Assembly: GCA_947589545.1 (NCBI GenBank)
Contig: CANQBA010000003.1
Coordinates: forward strand, 1-64,000
DNA: 64,000 nucleotides
Origin: an uncultured Oscillospiraceae bacterium
GTDB lineage: Bacteria > Bacillota > Clostridia > Oscillospirales > Oscillospiraceae
Direction of reading: 5' to 3'
The number at the start of each line of letters is the position of its first letter. Position 1 is the stretch's first letter. A program made the position numbers and the translations under genes. Below, one piece after another: positions 37,392 to 51,114 of this stretch. The notes beneath the pieces were generated by a model. That model was not told where the DNA came from and searched no databases. It saw only the letters and a program-made list of their open reading frames with translations.

Positions 37392-38522
37392 TTATGAGCC
37401 TGCTTTGGCGACCTTTTTCTTGAAATCCCCCAGCGTGTGATCCCTGGAGACATAGAACCGGCTCACCAGATACGGATCCGACGAGGTGTTCCACAGCCCC
37501 CCGTCCATCCTGACGCCCAGCTTATAATAGGACGCCGCCACCTTACGTGTAAGCCGGTTGTTCCGCCCCGAGGGGTAGGCCAACACCGTGGGGATCCGCC
37601 CCGTGATCCGGGCGATCTCCAGCCGGGATCGGTCAAACTCCCCGGCCAGCTGCTCCTCACTGAGACTACGCAGATCCGGGTGGGTGGCGGTGTGGCTCTG
37701 GATGGAGACGAGCCCCGAGGCCGCCGCCTCTGCCACCTGCTCCGCCGTCATATAGCGCTTTTGTCCGATGTAGTCCGTGATCACGAAGATCGTGGCCTTG
37801 ACGCCGTACTTTTGCAGCAGCGGCAGCGCCACGGTGAAATTGTTGTCGTACCCGTCGTCGAAGGTCAGGATCACCGGCTTGTCGTAGTCCTCGACATGGG
37901 ACAGATCCGAGAACCAGATGGGGTCGAAGCCGTTCTCCGTCAGGTACTTGAGCTGTTCCTCAAAGGACGCCGGCGAGACGAACAGCGTCACCAGGCCCCA
38001 GGGCTTGTCGGAAACCGCGTGGTACATCAGCACGGACACGTTCACGTCCTCCGGGAGCTCATACGCCTGCTCCGGCGAATAATACACCGTCCCGTCCTCA
38101 GGGTCGGTGAGCGTGGGGCAGTCAAGCTCCTCCACGATCCGGGGCCAGGGCAGGTACTCCGCGCCCCGGGCGGTCAGCGTCTCCCCCTCCAGCTCCCGGC
38201 CAAAGGCCCGCCGTGCGGCGCTTTTGGCGACATATTTCTGTCCCTCCGCCTCCCAGACGGCCAGCCGCAATCCGTCCACCACCACCCTGTCGCCGGTCAG
38301 CGTCAGCTCCGGCTCCGGCGCAGCGTCCGGGGTGGTATCCGGGGCCGTGTCGGGGACGGTATCGGGCGTTGTGTCCGGCGCTGTATCGGGCAGGGTGTCC
38401 GGCGCCGTGTCCTCCGTGTACGCGGTGTCCTCCGTAACTGTCTCCGGCGGCTTTTCCGGCGCGTGGCAGGCCGTCAACAGTGCCAGCGCCAGCAAAAGCG
38501 CCAAAAGGGCTTTTATACGCAT
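37392..38522 (-). CDS. Polysaccharide deacetylase lipoprotein (NodB domain)
   Basis: 376 residues. Lipoprotein signal with lipobox LLTAC (Cys19). A linker of repeated DT/PDT units (about 30-65) resembles that of the lipoprotein ending at 30970. The NodB domain carries LTFDDGYDNN (catalytic Asp and metal Asp), QSHTATHPDL (two metal His) and AYPSGRNN. It would deacetylate peptidoglycan or another wall sugar outside the membrane. It lies 25 bp upstream of the GTPase-nuclease gene on the same strand, so the two may be cotranscribed, though the functions do not obviously connect. Confidence 0.9.
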   Translation of the reverse strand: MRIKALLALLLALALLTACHAPEKPPETVTEDTAYTEDTAPDTLPDTAPDTTPDTVPDTAPDTTPDAAPEPELTLTGDRVVVDGLRLAVWEAEGQKYVAKSAARRAFGRELEGETLTARGAEYLPWPRIVEELDCPTLTDPEDGTVYYSPEQAYELPEDVNVSVLMYHAVSDKPWGLVTLFVSPASFEEQLKYLTENGFDPIWFSDLSHVEDYDKPVILTFDDGYDNNFTVALPLLQKYGVKATIFVITDYIGQKRYMTAEQVAEAAASGLVSIQSHTATHPDLRSLSEEQLAGEFDRSRLEIARITGRIPTVLAYPSGRNNRLTRKVAASYYKLGVRMDGGLWNTSSDPYLVSRFYVSRDHTLGDFKKKVAKAGS

Positions 38523-38851
38523 ACCTTATTCCTCCCGCTCTCTTTCATCTACAGGAAGAGTATTCTCACAATGAGTCATTTTATCATAGTGCGGGACTTT
38601 TGGCAAGTCCATCCGTCTGCGGCAAAATTCAACAAAAGTAGTGCCCGTTCCCCAAAACTTCCTATTTACAATTTGTCCCATCCGTGGTACTCTTTAGGTA
38701 CAGCATATCCCGGCTTCGACCATCCCATCGGAGAGGATACGCTCATATCTTTATCCCACAACCCTTTTTTGGCGGCTCGCAAGGGCCGCCCCTTTTTTGC
38801 GCAAAAAATTCCCGGCGGACAAGCCGCCGGGAAAGGTTGGATCTCGTTGGA
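38523..38851. other. Intergenic region with two terminators
   Basis: The minus-reading hairpin TTCCCGGCGG (38809-38818) / CCGCCGGGAA (38824-38833) with TTTTTT beyond is the serpin gene's terminator. A plus-reading hairpin GGCGGC (38771-38776) / GCCGCC (38785-38790) with CCTTTTTT has no obvious plus-strand gene to end. The AT-rich remainder probably holds the promoter of the deacetylase gene (minus); no gene is seen. Confidence 0.65.
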
Positions 38852-40297
38852 TCAGGGCTCGTTGACGATGCCCGTAAAGACAGGCAGGCCGTCCTGCAAT
38901 ACGGCAAAGAGGAAGGGACGGTCGAAGGTGAGGACGATCTTTTCCGTCTCCGGGAGAGGGGCGGCGCCGTCGCCCATCTCGAACACCGCGTAGGCCGCGC
39001 CCTCACAGCCCTCCTCGTCCACCTTCACCCGGGCCCCGTGGAGCGCCTTGGAGAGGTAGATCTGGGCGGGGGTACCGTCCCCGCGGACGGCGTTTAAGGG
39101 GGAGAAGTCGGCGGCGTACATGTCAAAGGCGTCCGTCACCCCCAGGGTCTTCAGGGCGTCGTTCAAAAGCCCGTCGCTGCGTACGTCGAACCGGGGGAGG
39201 GTCAGCGCGATCTCGTACCCCCCGGAACGGGCGTTGTCCCACTCCCCGCACAGCATCGCCAGGGCCTGGGGGTCACGCAAAAGCTCCTCCGGCGTCACGC
39301 CCTCGTCGGGGAGCATCAGGAGCATCTGGGTATTTTCAAAGCTGCGGAGCACCGCGCCGTACCTGTCCCCCCAGCAGTAGACGCCGTCGTAGGTCTGGCG
39401 CATGAAGTCCGCCTCGGTGTCGCCGCCGGGGGCGTGGAACGTCCCCTTCGCGGTGAGGGACTTGTCAAAGGACCACTTGTCCCGGAAATACACCGTGGAC
39501 ACCAGGGCCATGGCCGTGTCCGGGGTCAGCCGGAGATTTCCGATCTCCTGGGTCAGCAGCTTCCCGGTGTTGGCGTTGAGCCAGTTTTGGAAGGCCTCGT
39601 CGAGCTCCTCACTGCCCATTTTTCCCGAAAAGGCCGAGGCGTAATAGTCCTTCGCCAGGGTATTGAGGATGCCCCGGTCGAATGTCATCCCCTCCCGGAG
39701 CCACAGGGAGGTGCCAAGCTCCAGCCTGGACACCCCGTCGTTCACATAGAGGGCGTTCCAGGCCCGCTTCGTCAGCTCCCGCACCTGCTCCACGCTGTCC
39801 ATCCCCAAAAGCGCCAGAAGCTGTTGGCGGGTCTCGCCGCCCGCGGTCTCCGTCAGCATGGCAAGGCCGATATACACATCCATAGGCGAGCAGACCGCGT
39901 TCTTCCCGGCTCTGTCCCCCAAAAACGCGGGAATGGCCGCCTCCAGATAGTGCCGGAAGGCGCCTGTCTCCTCCGCGGTCAGCCGGAGCTCCCACTTTTG
40001 CCGGGCCCATTCGTCGTAGGTGCTCTTGGAATACCGCACCCGCTGGGGATATTCGGACGATGCCAGCCTCTCCACCCCGGCGGGGACGCGCACGGGTTCG
40101 TCCGGCTGTATGACGCTCCGGTGCTTCTGCCACGCGGCAAAGCCGCCGATGCCCACCGCCAAAAGCAGGGCCGCCGCCAGGGCGGCGATCCCTATCCTAC
40201 GGCCCCTCCGCCGGGGCCTCCGGCTCTCCGCCGGCAGAATATAATTGTTATCCACATCGTTCAGCGCGTAAATCAGCGCGTCGTTTTTCATAACCAT
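38852..40297 (-). CDS. Membrane-anchored serpin
   Basis: 481 residues. A short cytoplasmic N-terminus (1-34, basic at the end) and one transmembrane helix (about 36-56) carry an external serpin domain from about 105 to the end. Serpin hallmarks: FSGKM and STVYFRDKW strands, the breach region ALTLPRFDV, the hinge KVDEEGCEGAAYAV, a reactive loop of about 14 residues (EMGDGAAPLPETE) and the closing RPFLFAVL. Serpins trap serine or cysteine proteases. The start overlaps the ECF sigma gene by 10 bases, the place normally held by an anti-sigma factor, so a regulatory role is likely. Inhibitory activity is plausible from the hinge but not proven. Confidence 0.9.
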   Translation of the reverse strand: MVMKNDALIYALNDVDNNYILPAESRRPRRRGRRIGIAALAAALLLAVGIGGFAAWQKHRSVIQPDEPVRVPAGVERLASSEYPQRVRYSKSTYDEWARQKWELRLTAEETGAFRHYLEAAIPAFLGDRAGKNAVCSPMDVYIGLAMLTETAGGETRQQLLALLGMDSVEQVRELTKRAWNALYVNDGVSRLELGTSLWLREGMTFDRGILNTLAKDYYASAFSGKMGSEELDEAFQNWLNANTGKLLTQEIGNLRLTPDTAMALVSTVYFRDKWSFDKSLTAKGTFHAPGGDTEADFMRQTYDGVYCWGDRYGAVLRSFENTQMLLMLPDEGVTPEELLRDPQALAMLCGEWDNARSGGYEIALTLPRFDVRSDGLLNDALKTLGVTDAFDMYAADFSPLNAVRGDGTPAQIYLSKALHGARVKVDEEGCEGAAYAVFEMGDGAAPLPETEKIVLTFDRPFLFAVLQDGLPVFTGIVNEP

Positions 40298-40845
40298 CCC
40301 TCCTCGTCAAGATAGTCGCGCAGCTTTTCCCTTGTCCTGTGGAGCTGGGACTTCACCGCCGCCTCGGTCTTGCCCGTCGCTCCGGCGATCTCGGCCAGGG
40401 CGTCGAAATACCAGTACCGGCGCATGAACAGATCCCGCTCCCGGGCCGGAAGTCCCTTGAGGAAGCCGTTCAGCGTCCGCGTCAGCTCCCGGGCCTCCGC
40501 CTCCTGCTGGGTGTCCCGGTCCGCGGGCAGGAGCTCCCCCAGCTCCTCGATGGCCAGGGCCGTCTCCCCGCCGCCCCGCCGCTCCGTCAGGCGCTCCCGC
40601 AGGCGGTTCAGGCTTAAACGCCGGACGATCTTCCCCAGAAAGGCGCGGAGCGACGCCGGTCTTGTGGGCGGCATGGCGTTCCAGGCCCCCAGGTAGGTAT
40701 CGTTGACGCACTCCCCGGCGTCCTCCCAGTTCCCCAGCACGTTCATGGATATCCTGTGGAGATAGGTTCCGTATTTGACCGCCGTCTCCTCCAGGGCATG
40801 CTGATCCCGCCGGAAATACAGCTCCACGATCTCCGCGTCCTCCAT
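40288..40845 (-). CDS. ECF-type RNA polymerase sigma factor
   Basis: 185 residues. Region 2 (RDQHALEETAVKYGTYLHRIS with DAGECVNDTYLGAWN) and region 4 (LPARERDLFMRRYWYFDALAEIA and the helix-turn-helix TEAAVKSQLHRTREKL) are complete. It overlaps the membrane serpin gene, its probable partner. AAGGAGG precedes the ATG at 40845. A TATAAT lies upstream on the minus strand (about 40904-40909) without a good -35, possibly reflecting autoregulation by an alternative sigma. Confidence 0.94.
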   Translation of the reverse strand: MEDAEIVELYFRRDQHALEETAVKYGTYLHRISMNVLGNWEDAGECVNDTYLGAWNAMPPTRPASLRAFLGKIVRRLSLNRLRERLTERRGGGETALAIEELGELLPADRDTQQEAEARELTRTLNGFLKGLPARERDLFMRRYWYFDALAEIAGATGKTEAAVKSQLHRTREKLRDYLDEEGWL

Positions 40846-40986
40846 GTAAACCGCCTCCTTTTTTCTCTTTGTGGCGCGCCAGGGGCATAATACTAATATC
40901 CGATTATAATAGACATTAGCATGAGCCCCTCACCCCTATAGTCACGGTTTTTCCCGGAAGGTTTCGATTTTTCTTAAAAAATCAAA

Positions 40987-41076
40987 TATAATTCCAACTC
41001 TGCGGATATTATAGCACAGATTTTGTCCGCGCGCGGCAGCCTTGAGACGAAAAAGCGCGCCTTTCGTCTATTTTTT
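40987..41076 (+). ncRNA. Possible small RNA between the sigma gene and gdhA
   Basis: A -10 TATAAT (40987-40992, weak -35 TTCGAT at 40963-40968) is followed about 55 bp on by an intrinsic terminator, AGACGAAA (41045-41052) / TTTCGTCT (41062-41069) with T6. No plus-strand gene exists for this terminator to serve, since the upstream sigma gene runs the other way. A transcript of about 75 nt would result. Untested. Confidence 0.3.
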
Positions 41077-41120
41077 GCAAGATGAATCATGCAAAAATTC
41101 AAATTTATCTGGTTTGACCA

Positions 41121-41149
41121 TTGACAACACCGTTTTAAACCGGTAAAAT
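41121..41149 (+). promoter_or_regulatory. Promoter of gdhA
   Basis: TTGACA (41121-41126), 17-bp spacer, TAAAAT (41144-41149). The leader to the gdhA start is about 118 nt. Confidence 0.85.
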
Positions 41150-41153
41150 GATA

Positions 41154-42615
<1,462 letters not shown>

Positions 42616-42661
42616 GAGGCCGTCGAAAGCGATCTTTGATCCGGGCTTTTGTCAAGCTGTC

Positions 42662-42692
42662 ATAACGGGGGCGCACGCCCCCGTTATTTTTT
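42662..42692 (+). terminator. Terminator of gdhA
   Basis: ATAACGGGGGC (42662-42672) / GCCCCCGTTAT (42677-42687) with a 4-nt loop, then TTTTTG. Confidence 0.92.
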
Positions 42693-42797
42693 GTGCAGAC
42701 GGTTTTGCCTATTGAATAATTTGCACGAACGAGGCTGCCGGATTGCAAATCCACTATGTATAACTCTCCAAAAAGACGAAATTTGCAATTTTGACGG

Positions 42798-42826
42798 TTG
42801 ACATCCGGCATTTGCGGCCATATAAT
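42798..42826 (+). promoter_or_regulatory. glnA promoter P1
   Basis: Consensus TTGACA (42798-42803), 17 bp, TATAAT (42821-42826). Transcripts start close to 42833 and read into the leader hairpin. Confidence 0.9.
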
Positions 42827-42835
42827 AGCGCGTGT

Positions 42836-42877
42836 AAGGGCGATGGTGCTTTTCCGGAAGGAAGCCATTGCCCTTTT
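42836..42877 (+). promoter_or_regulatory. glnA leader hairpin with the shared nitrogen-gene motif
   Basis: Terminator-like form: AAGGGCGATGG (42836-42846) pairs over 11 bp with CCATTGCCCTT (42865-42875), then TTC. Alternative form: AAGGGC / GCTTTT (42848-42853) around the six-base loop GATGGT. The motif matches the amt leader (AAGAGC, GACGGT, GCTTTC) and resembles that of gdhA. Confidence 0.6.
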
Positions 42878-42896
42878 CGTGAATGTATGATATAAT
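42868..42896 (+). promoter_or_regulatory. glnA promoter P2
   Basis: TTGCCC (42868-42873), 17 bp, TATAAT (42891-42896) with TGA before it. Its -35 coincides with the 3' arm of the leader hairpin, so P2 transcripts would escape the attenuator. Confidence 0.6.
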
Positions 42897-42938
42897 CCCA
42901 ACACCGTATCTCAATATAAAGCCGAAAGGAGCTTTCCC

Positions 42939-44270
42939 ATGAGTAAGTACACCAAGGAAGATATCATCCGTTTAGTGGAGGAGCAGGACGTGGAGTTCAT
43001 CCGTATGCAGTTTACGGACATCTTCGGCCAGCTCAAGAACGTGGCCATCACCAGGAGCCAGATCCAGAAGGCGGTCAACAACCAGATCATGATCGACGGA
43101 AGCTCCATCGAGGGCTTCACCCGCATCCACGAGTCCGACCAGTACCTGTACCCGGATCTGGACAGCTTCACCGTCCTGCCCTGGCGGCCCCAGTACGGCA
43201 AGGTGGCGCGGCTCATCTGCGATGTCTACAACCCCGACGGCACCCCCTTTGTGGGCGACCCCCGCGGTGTTCTGAAAAAGGCTCTGAAGCGGGCCGCCGA
43301 TATGGGCTACAGCTTCAACGTGGGCCCCGAGTGCGAGTTTTTCCTCTTTGAGACCGACGACGAGGGCCGTCCCACCACCAAGACGGGCGACGAGGCCGGT
43401 TACTTCGACTTAGGCCCTCTGGATCACGGCGAGGGCACCCGGCGCGAGATCTGCCTCAATCTGGAGGCCATGGGCTTTGAGATCGAGGCCAGCCACCACG
43501 AGGTGGCCGCCGGCCAGCACGAGATCGACTTCAAATACGACGAGGCCCTCAGCGCCGCCGACAAGATCATGACCTTCAAGCTGGCGGTGAAGACCGTGGC
43601 CCAGAAGAACGGCCTCCACGCCACCTTCATGCCCAAGCCGGTCTTCGGCATCAACGGCTCCGGTATGCACACCAACATGTCCCTCTTCAAGGACGGCAAG
43701 AACGTGTTCTACGATCCCAACGACGCCCGCGGCCTGTCCAAGGAGGCCTACAGCTTCATCGCGGGCCTGCTGGCCCACGTGCGCGGCATGGCCGCCATCA
43801 CCAACCCCCTGGTCAACTCCTACAAGCGCCTGGTGCCCGGCTACGAGGCCCCTTGCTATCTGGCCTGGTCCGCCTCCAACCGCTCCGCCCTCATCCGCAT
43901 CCCCGCCGCCCGCGGTCAGTCCACCCGTGTGGAGCTCAGGTGCCCCGATCCGTCCTGCAACCCCTATCTGGAGCTGGCCTGCTGCCTGGCCGCCGGTCTC
44001 GACGGCATCGAGAAGGGCATGACGCCCCCGGCGGAGATCACCGAGAACATCTTCGCCATGGATCGCAAGACCCGCCACGCCCACGGCATCCACTCCCTGC
44101 CCGGCAACCTCAGCGAGGCCATTGACGAGATGGAGAAGGATGAGCTTATCTGCCAGACGCTGGGCGAGCACGTGGTGGAGCAGTACATCCAGGGCAAGCG
44201 CAAGGAATGGGACGCCTACCGCACCTACGTCTCCGACTGGGAAATCGACAAGTACATCGTTACCTATTAA
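42939..44270 (+). CDS. glnA: Glutamine synthetase, type I
   Basis: 443 residues, the GSI-alpha size. Active-site segments: [10 protein letters not shown], the GPECEFFLF metal-binding Glu, [29 protein letters not shown], the ATP-site region [13 protein letters not shown] and the late EL(R)[12 protein letters not shown] segment. No clear adenylylation-tyrosine motif (NLYDLP type) is present, as usual for alpha-type enzymes regulated at the transcriptional level or by feedback. GAAAGGAG lies upstream. It joins ammonia to glutamate and feeds gltBD downstream. Confidence 0.97.
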   Translation: MSKYTKEDIIRLVEEQDVEFIRMQFTDIFGQLKNVAITRSQIQKAVNNQIMIDGSSIEGFTRIHESDQYLYPDLDSFTVLPWRPQYGKVARLICDVYNPDGTPFVGDPRGVLKKALKRAADMGYSFNVGPECEFFLFETDDEGRPTTKTGDEAGYFDLGPLDHGEGTRREICLNLEAMGFEIEASHHEVAAGQHEIDFKYDEALSAADKIMTFKLAVKTVAQKNGLHATFMPKPVFGINGSGMHTNMSLFKDGKNVFYDPNDARGLSKEAYSFIAGLLAHVRGMAAITNPLVNSYKRLVPGYEAPCYLAWSASNRSALIRIPAARGQSTRVELRCPDPSCNPYLELACCLAAGLDGIEKGMTPPAEITENIFAMDRKTRHAHGIHSLPGNLSEAIDEMEKDELICQTLGEHVVEQYIQGKRKEWDAYRTYVSDWEIDKYIVTY

Positions 44271-44276
44271 AACCGG

Positions 44277-44382
44277 CTTGAAAGGCCGGAACGGCCTTTC
44301 AAGGCCAAAGGGGTTTTTCGCAAGGCAAAGCCCCGCGAAAAACAGTTGATTCTTGATTTTGGGGCGGGCGTAACGCCCGCCC
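44277..44382 (+). promoter_or_regulatory. Three hairpins between glnA and the ANTAR gene
   Basis: CTTGAAAGGCCG (44277-44288) / CGGCCTTTCAAG (44292-44303); GTTTTTCGC (44313-44321) / GCGAAAAAC (44335-44343); GGGCGGGCGT (44362-44371) / ACGCCCGCCC (44373-44382). None has a long T-run. They could be an mRNA processing or partial readthrough region that sets the ratio of glnA to the ANTAR-gltBD genes. No separate promoter is obvious. Confidence 0.5.
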
Positions 44383-44404
44383 TTGAATTTGGGGGTGAGA
44401 TCCC

Positions 44405-44935
44405 ATGATCCGCACAGTCGTCGCCTTTGAGAAGGACGAATCCCGCGACAAGATCGCGGATATGCTGGAGAGATCCGGCGTGACGGTGCGCTTCCGGTGC
44501 CGGTCGGGCGCGGAGGTGCTGAGAGCCGTCAAAACCATGGGCTCCGGGGTGGTCATCTGCGGCCACAAGCTGGCGGATATGCCGGCGGAGCATCTGGCCC
44601 ACGACCTGCGCGGCCAGGCCAAATTCCTGGTTCTGGCCAAGCAGTCCCAGCTGGAGCTTCTCAGCGACCCGGATATCTTCAAGCTCCAGATCCCTATCTC
44701 CGCCGCCGAGCTGCGGGGGAGCGTCAATATCCTCATCCAGCTGGACGAGATCGCCTCCCGCGGCCAGATCCCCCAGCGCAGCGAGGAGGAGCGGCACGTC
44801 ATCGCCAAGGCCAAGGAGCTTCTGATGGAGTCCCGGGGCTTTACCGAGGCCCAGGCCCACAAATACCTGCAAAAGCGCAGTATGGAGACGGGCACGAAGC
44901 TTTCCGAAACCGCGCGGCAGATTTTGGAGCTTTAA
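44405..44935 (+). CDS. ANTAR-domain RNA-binding antiterminator with receiver-like domain
   Basis: 176 residues. Residues 1-115 resemble a response-regulator receiver (a GVTVRFRCRSGAEVLRAVKTM helix), but the DD pair and phosphoacceptor are not clear, so it may be a pseudo-receiver. Residues about 118-174 form the ANTAR three-helix domain: EERHVIAKAKELLMESRGFTEAQAHKYLQKRSMETGTKLSETARQIL. ANTAR proteins (NasR, AmiR, EutV) bind hairpins in leader RNA and prevent termination. It lies between glnA and gltB, and three leaders in this cluster carry a common hairpin over a terminator, so they are its likely targets. GGGGGTGAG precedes the ATG. Confidence 0.88.
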   Translation: MIRTVVAFEKDESRDKIADMLERSGVTVRFRCRSGAEVLRAVKTMGSGVVICGHKLADMPAEHLAHDLRGQAKFLVLAKQSQLELLSDPDIFKLQIPISAAELRGSVNILIQLDEIASRGQIPQRSEEERHVIAKAKELLMESRGFTEAQAHKYLQKRSMETGTKLSETARQILEL

Positions 44936-44975
44936 TTTGAAAAATTCCTACCCCACAACAAGGACGTGATGGGAT

Positions 44976-49501
<4,526 letters not shown>

Positions 49502-49502
<1 letters not shown>

Positions 49503-50977
49503 TGGGAAAACCTACCGGATTTCTTGAATATGACCGGCACGTCAATCCCTCCCAGTCCCCCGCCCAGCGCGTCAGGCACTGGAACGAATTCCACCCGCCC
49601 TTGGAGCTGGCGGAGCGTCAAAAGCAGGCGGCAAGGTGCATGGACTGCGGCGTCCCCTTCTGCCAGTCAGGCATCGCCCTGGGCGGCGGCTTCACCGGCT
49701 GTCCTCTGCACAACATGGCCCCGGAGTGGAACGACCTTATCTACCACGGCAACTTTGAGGAGGCGTACAAGCGCCTGCGCAAGACCAACAACTTCCCCGA
49801 ATTCACGGGCCGTGTCTGCCCCGCCCTCTGCGAGGCGGCCTGCACCTGCGGCCTCCACGGCGACCCGGTGACCGTCCGGGAGAACGAGCTTTTCGTTGTG
49901 GAAAAAGCCTTCGAGGCCGGCGTCGTCCGGCCCCAGCCCCCGGCAGTGCGCACAGGCAAGCGCGTCGCCATCGTGGGCTCCGGCCCGGCGGGCCTGGCCG
50001 CGGCGGATCAGCTGAATCGCCGGGGCCACACGGTCACCGTCTTTGAGCGGGCCGACCGGGTGGGGGGTCTGCTGATGTACGGCATCCCCAATATGAAGCT
50101 GGAGAAATCCGTCATCGACCGGCGGATCCGGATCATGCGGGACGAGGGCGTGGAGTTCAAAACCGGCGCCGACGTGGGCCGGGACGTGCCGGCGGGGGGA
50201 TTGACCAGCGTCTTTGACGCGGTGATCCTGTGCTGCGGCGCGAAAAACCCCCGGGATCTGAAGGTTCCTGGCCGGGAGGCCCGGGGCGTGCACTTCGCCG
50301 TGGACTATTTGACCGCCGCCACCAGGAGCCTGCTGGATCCGGGCCGCAAGTCCGGCGAGATCAGCGCCAAGGATAAGCAGGTGGTGGTAGTCGGCGGCGG
50401 CGACACGGGCAACGACTGCGTAGGCACCGCCATCCGCCAGGGGTGCGCCGGCGTCACCCAGCTGGAGATGATGCCCCGGCTCCCGGAGAAGCGCGCGGAC
50501 AGCAACCCCTGGCCGGAGTGGCCCCGGGTGGAAAAGACCGACTACGGCCAGCAGGAGGCCATTGCCCTGTTCGGCCATGACCCGCGGCTCTATCAGCGGA
50601 CGGTGAAGGAGATCGTGGCCGGTGAAAACGGCGCGGTCAACGAGATCGTCACCGTGTCCCTGATGCCCCGGCAGGAGAACGGCCGGACGGTGATGGCGCC
50701 GGTGGAGGGCTCCGAGGAGCGCCTTCCCTGTGAGCTCCTGCTCATCGCGGCGGGCTTTGTGGGCGCGGAGAGCTACATCGCGGAGGCCTTCGGCGTGGAC
50801 ACCGACGCCCGCGGCAGTATCGCCGCCCCGGTGGGGTACAGGACCCGCGACCCCAAGATCTTCGCCGCCGGCGACGCCCGGCGGGGCCAGTCCTTAGTGG
50901 TGCACGCCATCGCCGAGGGGCGCGGCGCGGCCATGGAGGTGGACAAATTCCTGATGGGCTACACGAATCTGATCTGA
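49502..50977 (+). CDS. gltD: Glutamate synthase, small (GltD) subunit
   Basis: 491 residues. The N-terminal domain carries cysteines for two 4Fe-4S clusters (RCMDCGVPFCQSG, GCPLHN, RVCPALCEAACTCGL). FAD binding VGSGPAGLAAADQL and NADPH binding VVGGGDTGNDCVGTA follow, and a final FAD segment FAAGDARRGQSLVV. It passes electrons from NAD(P)H to GltB. The start codon overlaps the gltB stop (TAATG). Confidence 0.97.
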
Positions 50978-51004
50978 ATTATATATCTTCTTATTGTGTA
51001 TAGA

Positions 51005-51039
51005 AGAGCGACGGTGCTTTCCTGCCCGCCGCTCTTTTT
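51005..51039 (+). promoter_or_regulatory. amt leader attenuator with the shared nitrogen-gene motif
   Basis: Terminator form: AGAGCG-A-CGG (51005-51014) pairs with CCG-C-CGCTCT (51026-51035), then TTTT. Alternative form: AAGAGC / GCTTTC around the six-base loop GACGGT (51010-51015), almost identical to the glnA leader. It can terminate gltBD readthrough before amt unless relieved. A second GC-rich hairpin (GCCGGCCC / GGGCCGGC, 51057-51082) lies nearer to the start codon. Confidence 0.65.
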
Positions 51040-51114
51040 ATATTGTTCCGCTTTTAGCCGGCCCGCAAGGGTGGGGGCCGGCGGCGGCAAAACATTTTCA
51101 GGAGGAAACAAAAA

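Noticed and set aside
38771-38798. Plus-strand terminator as evidence of a plus-strand gene at 38523-38770
   Set aside because: No open frame with a start and ribosome site is found; the stretch looks like promoter and spacer DNA of minus-strand genes.
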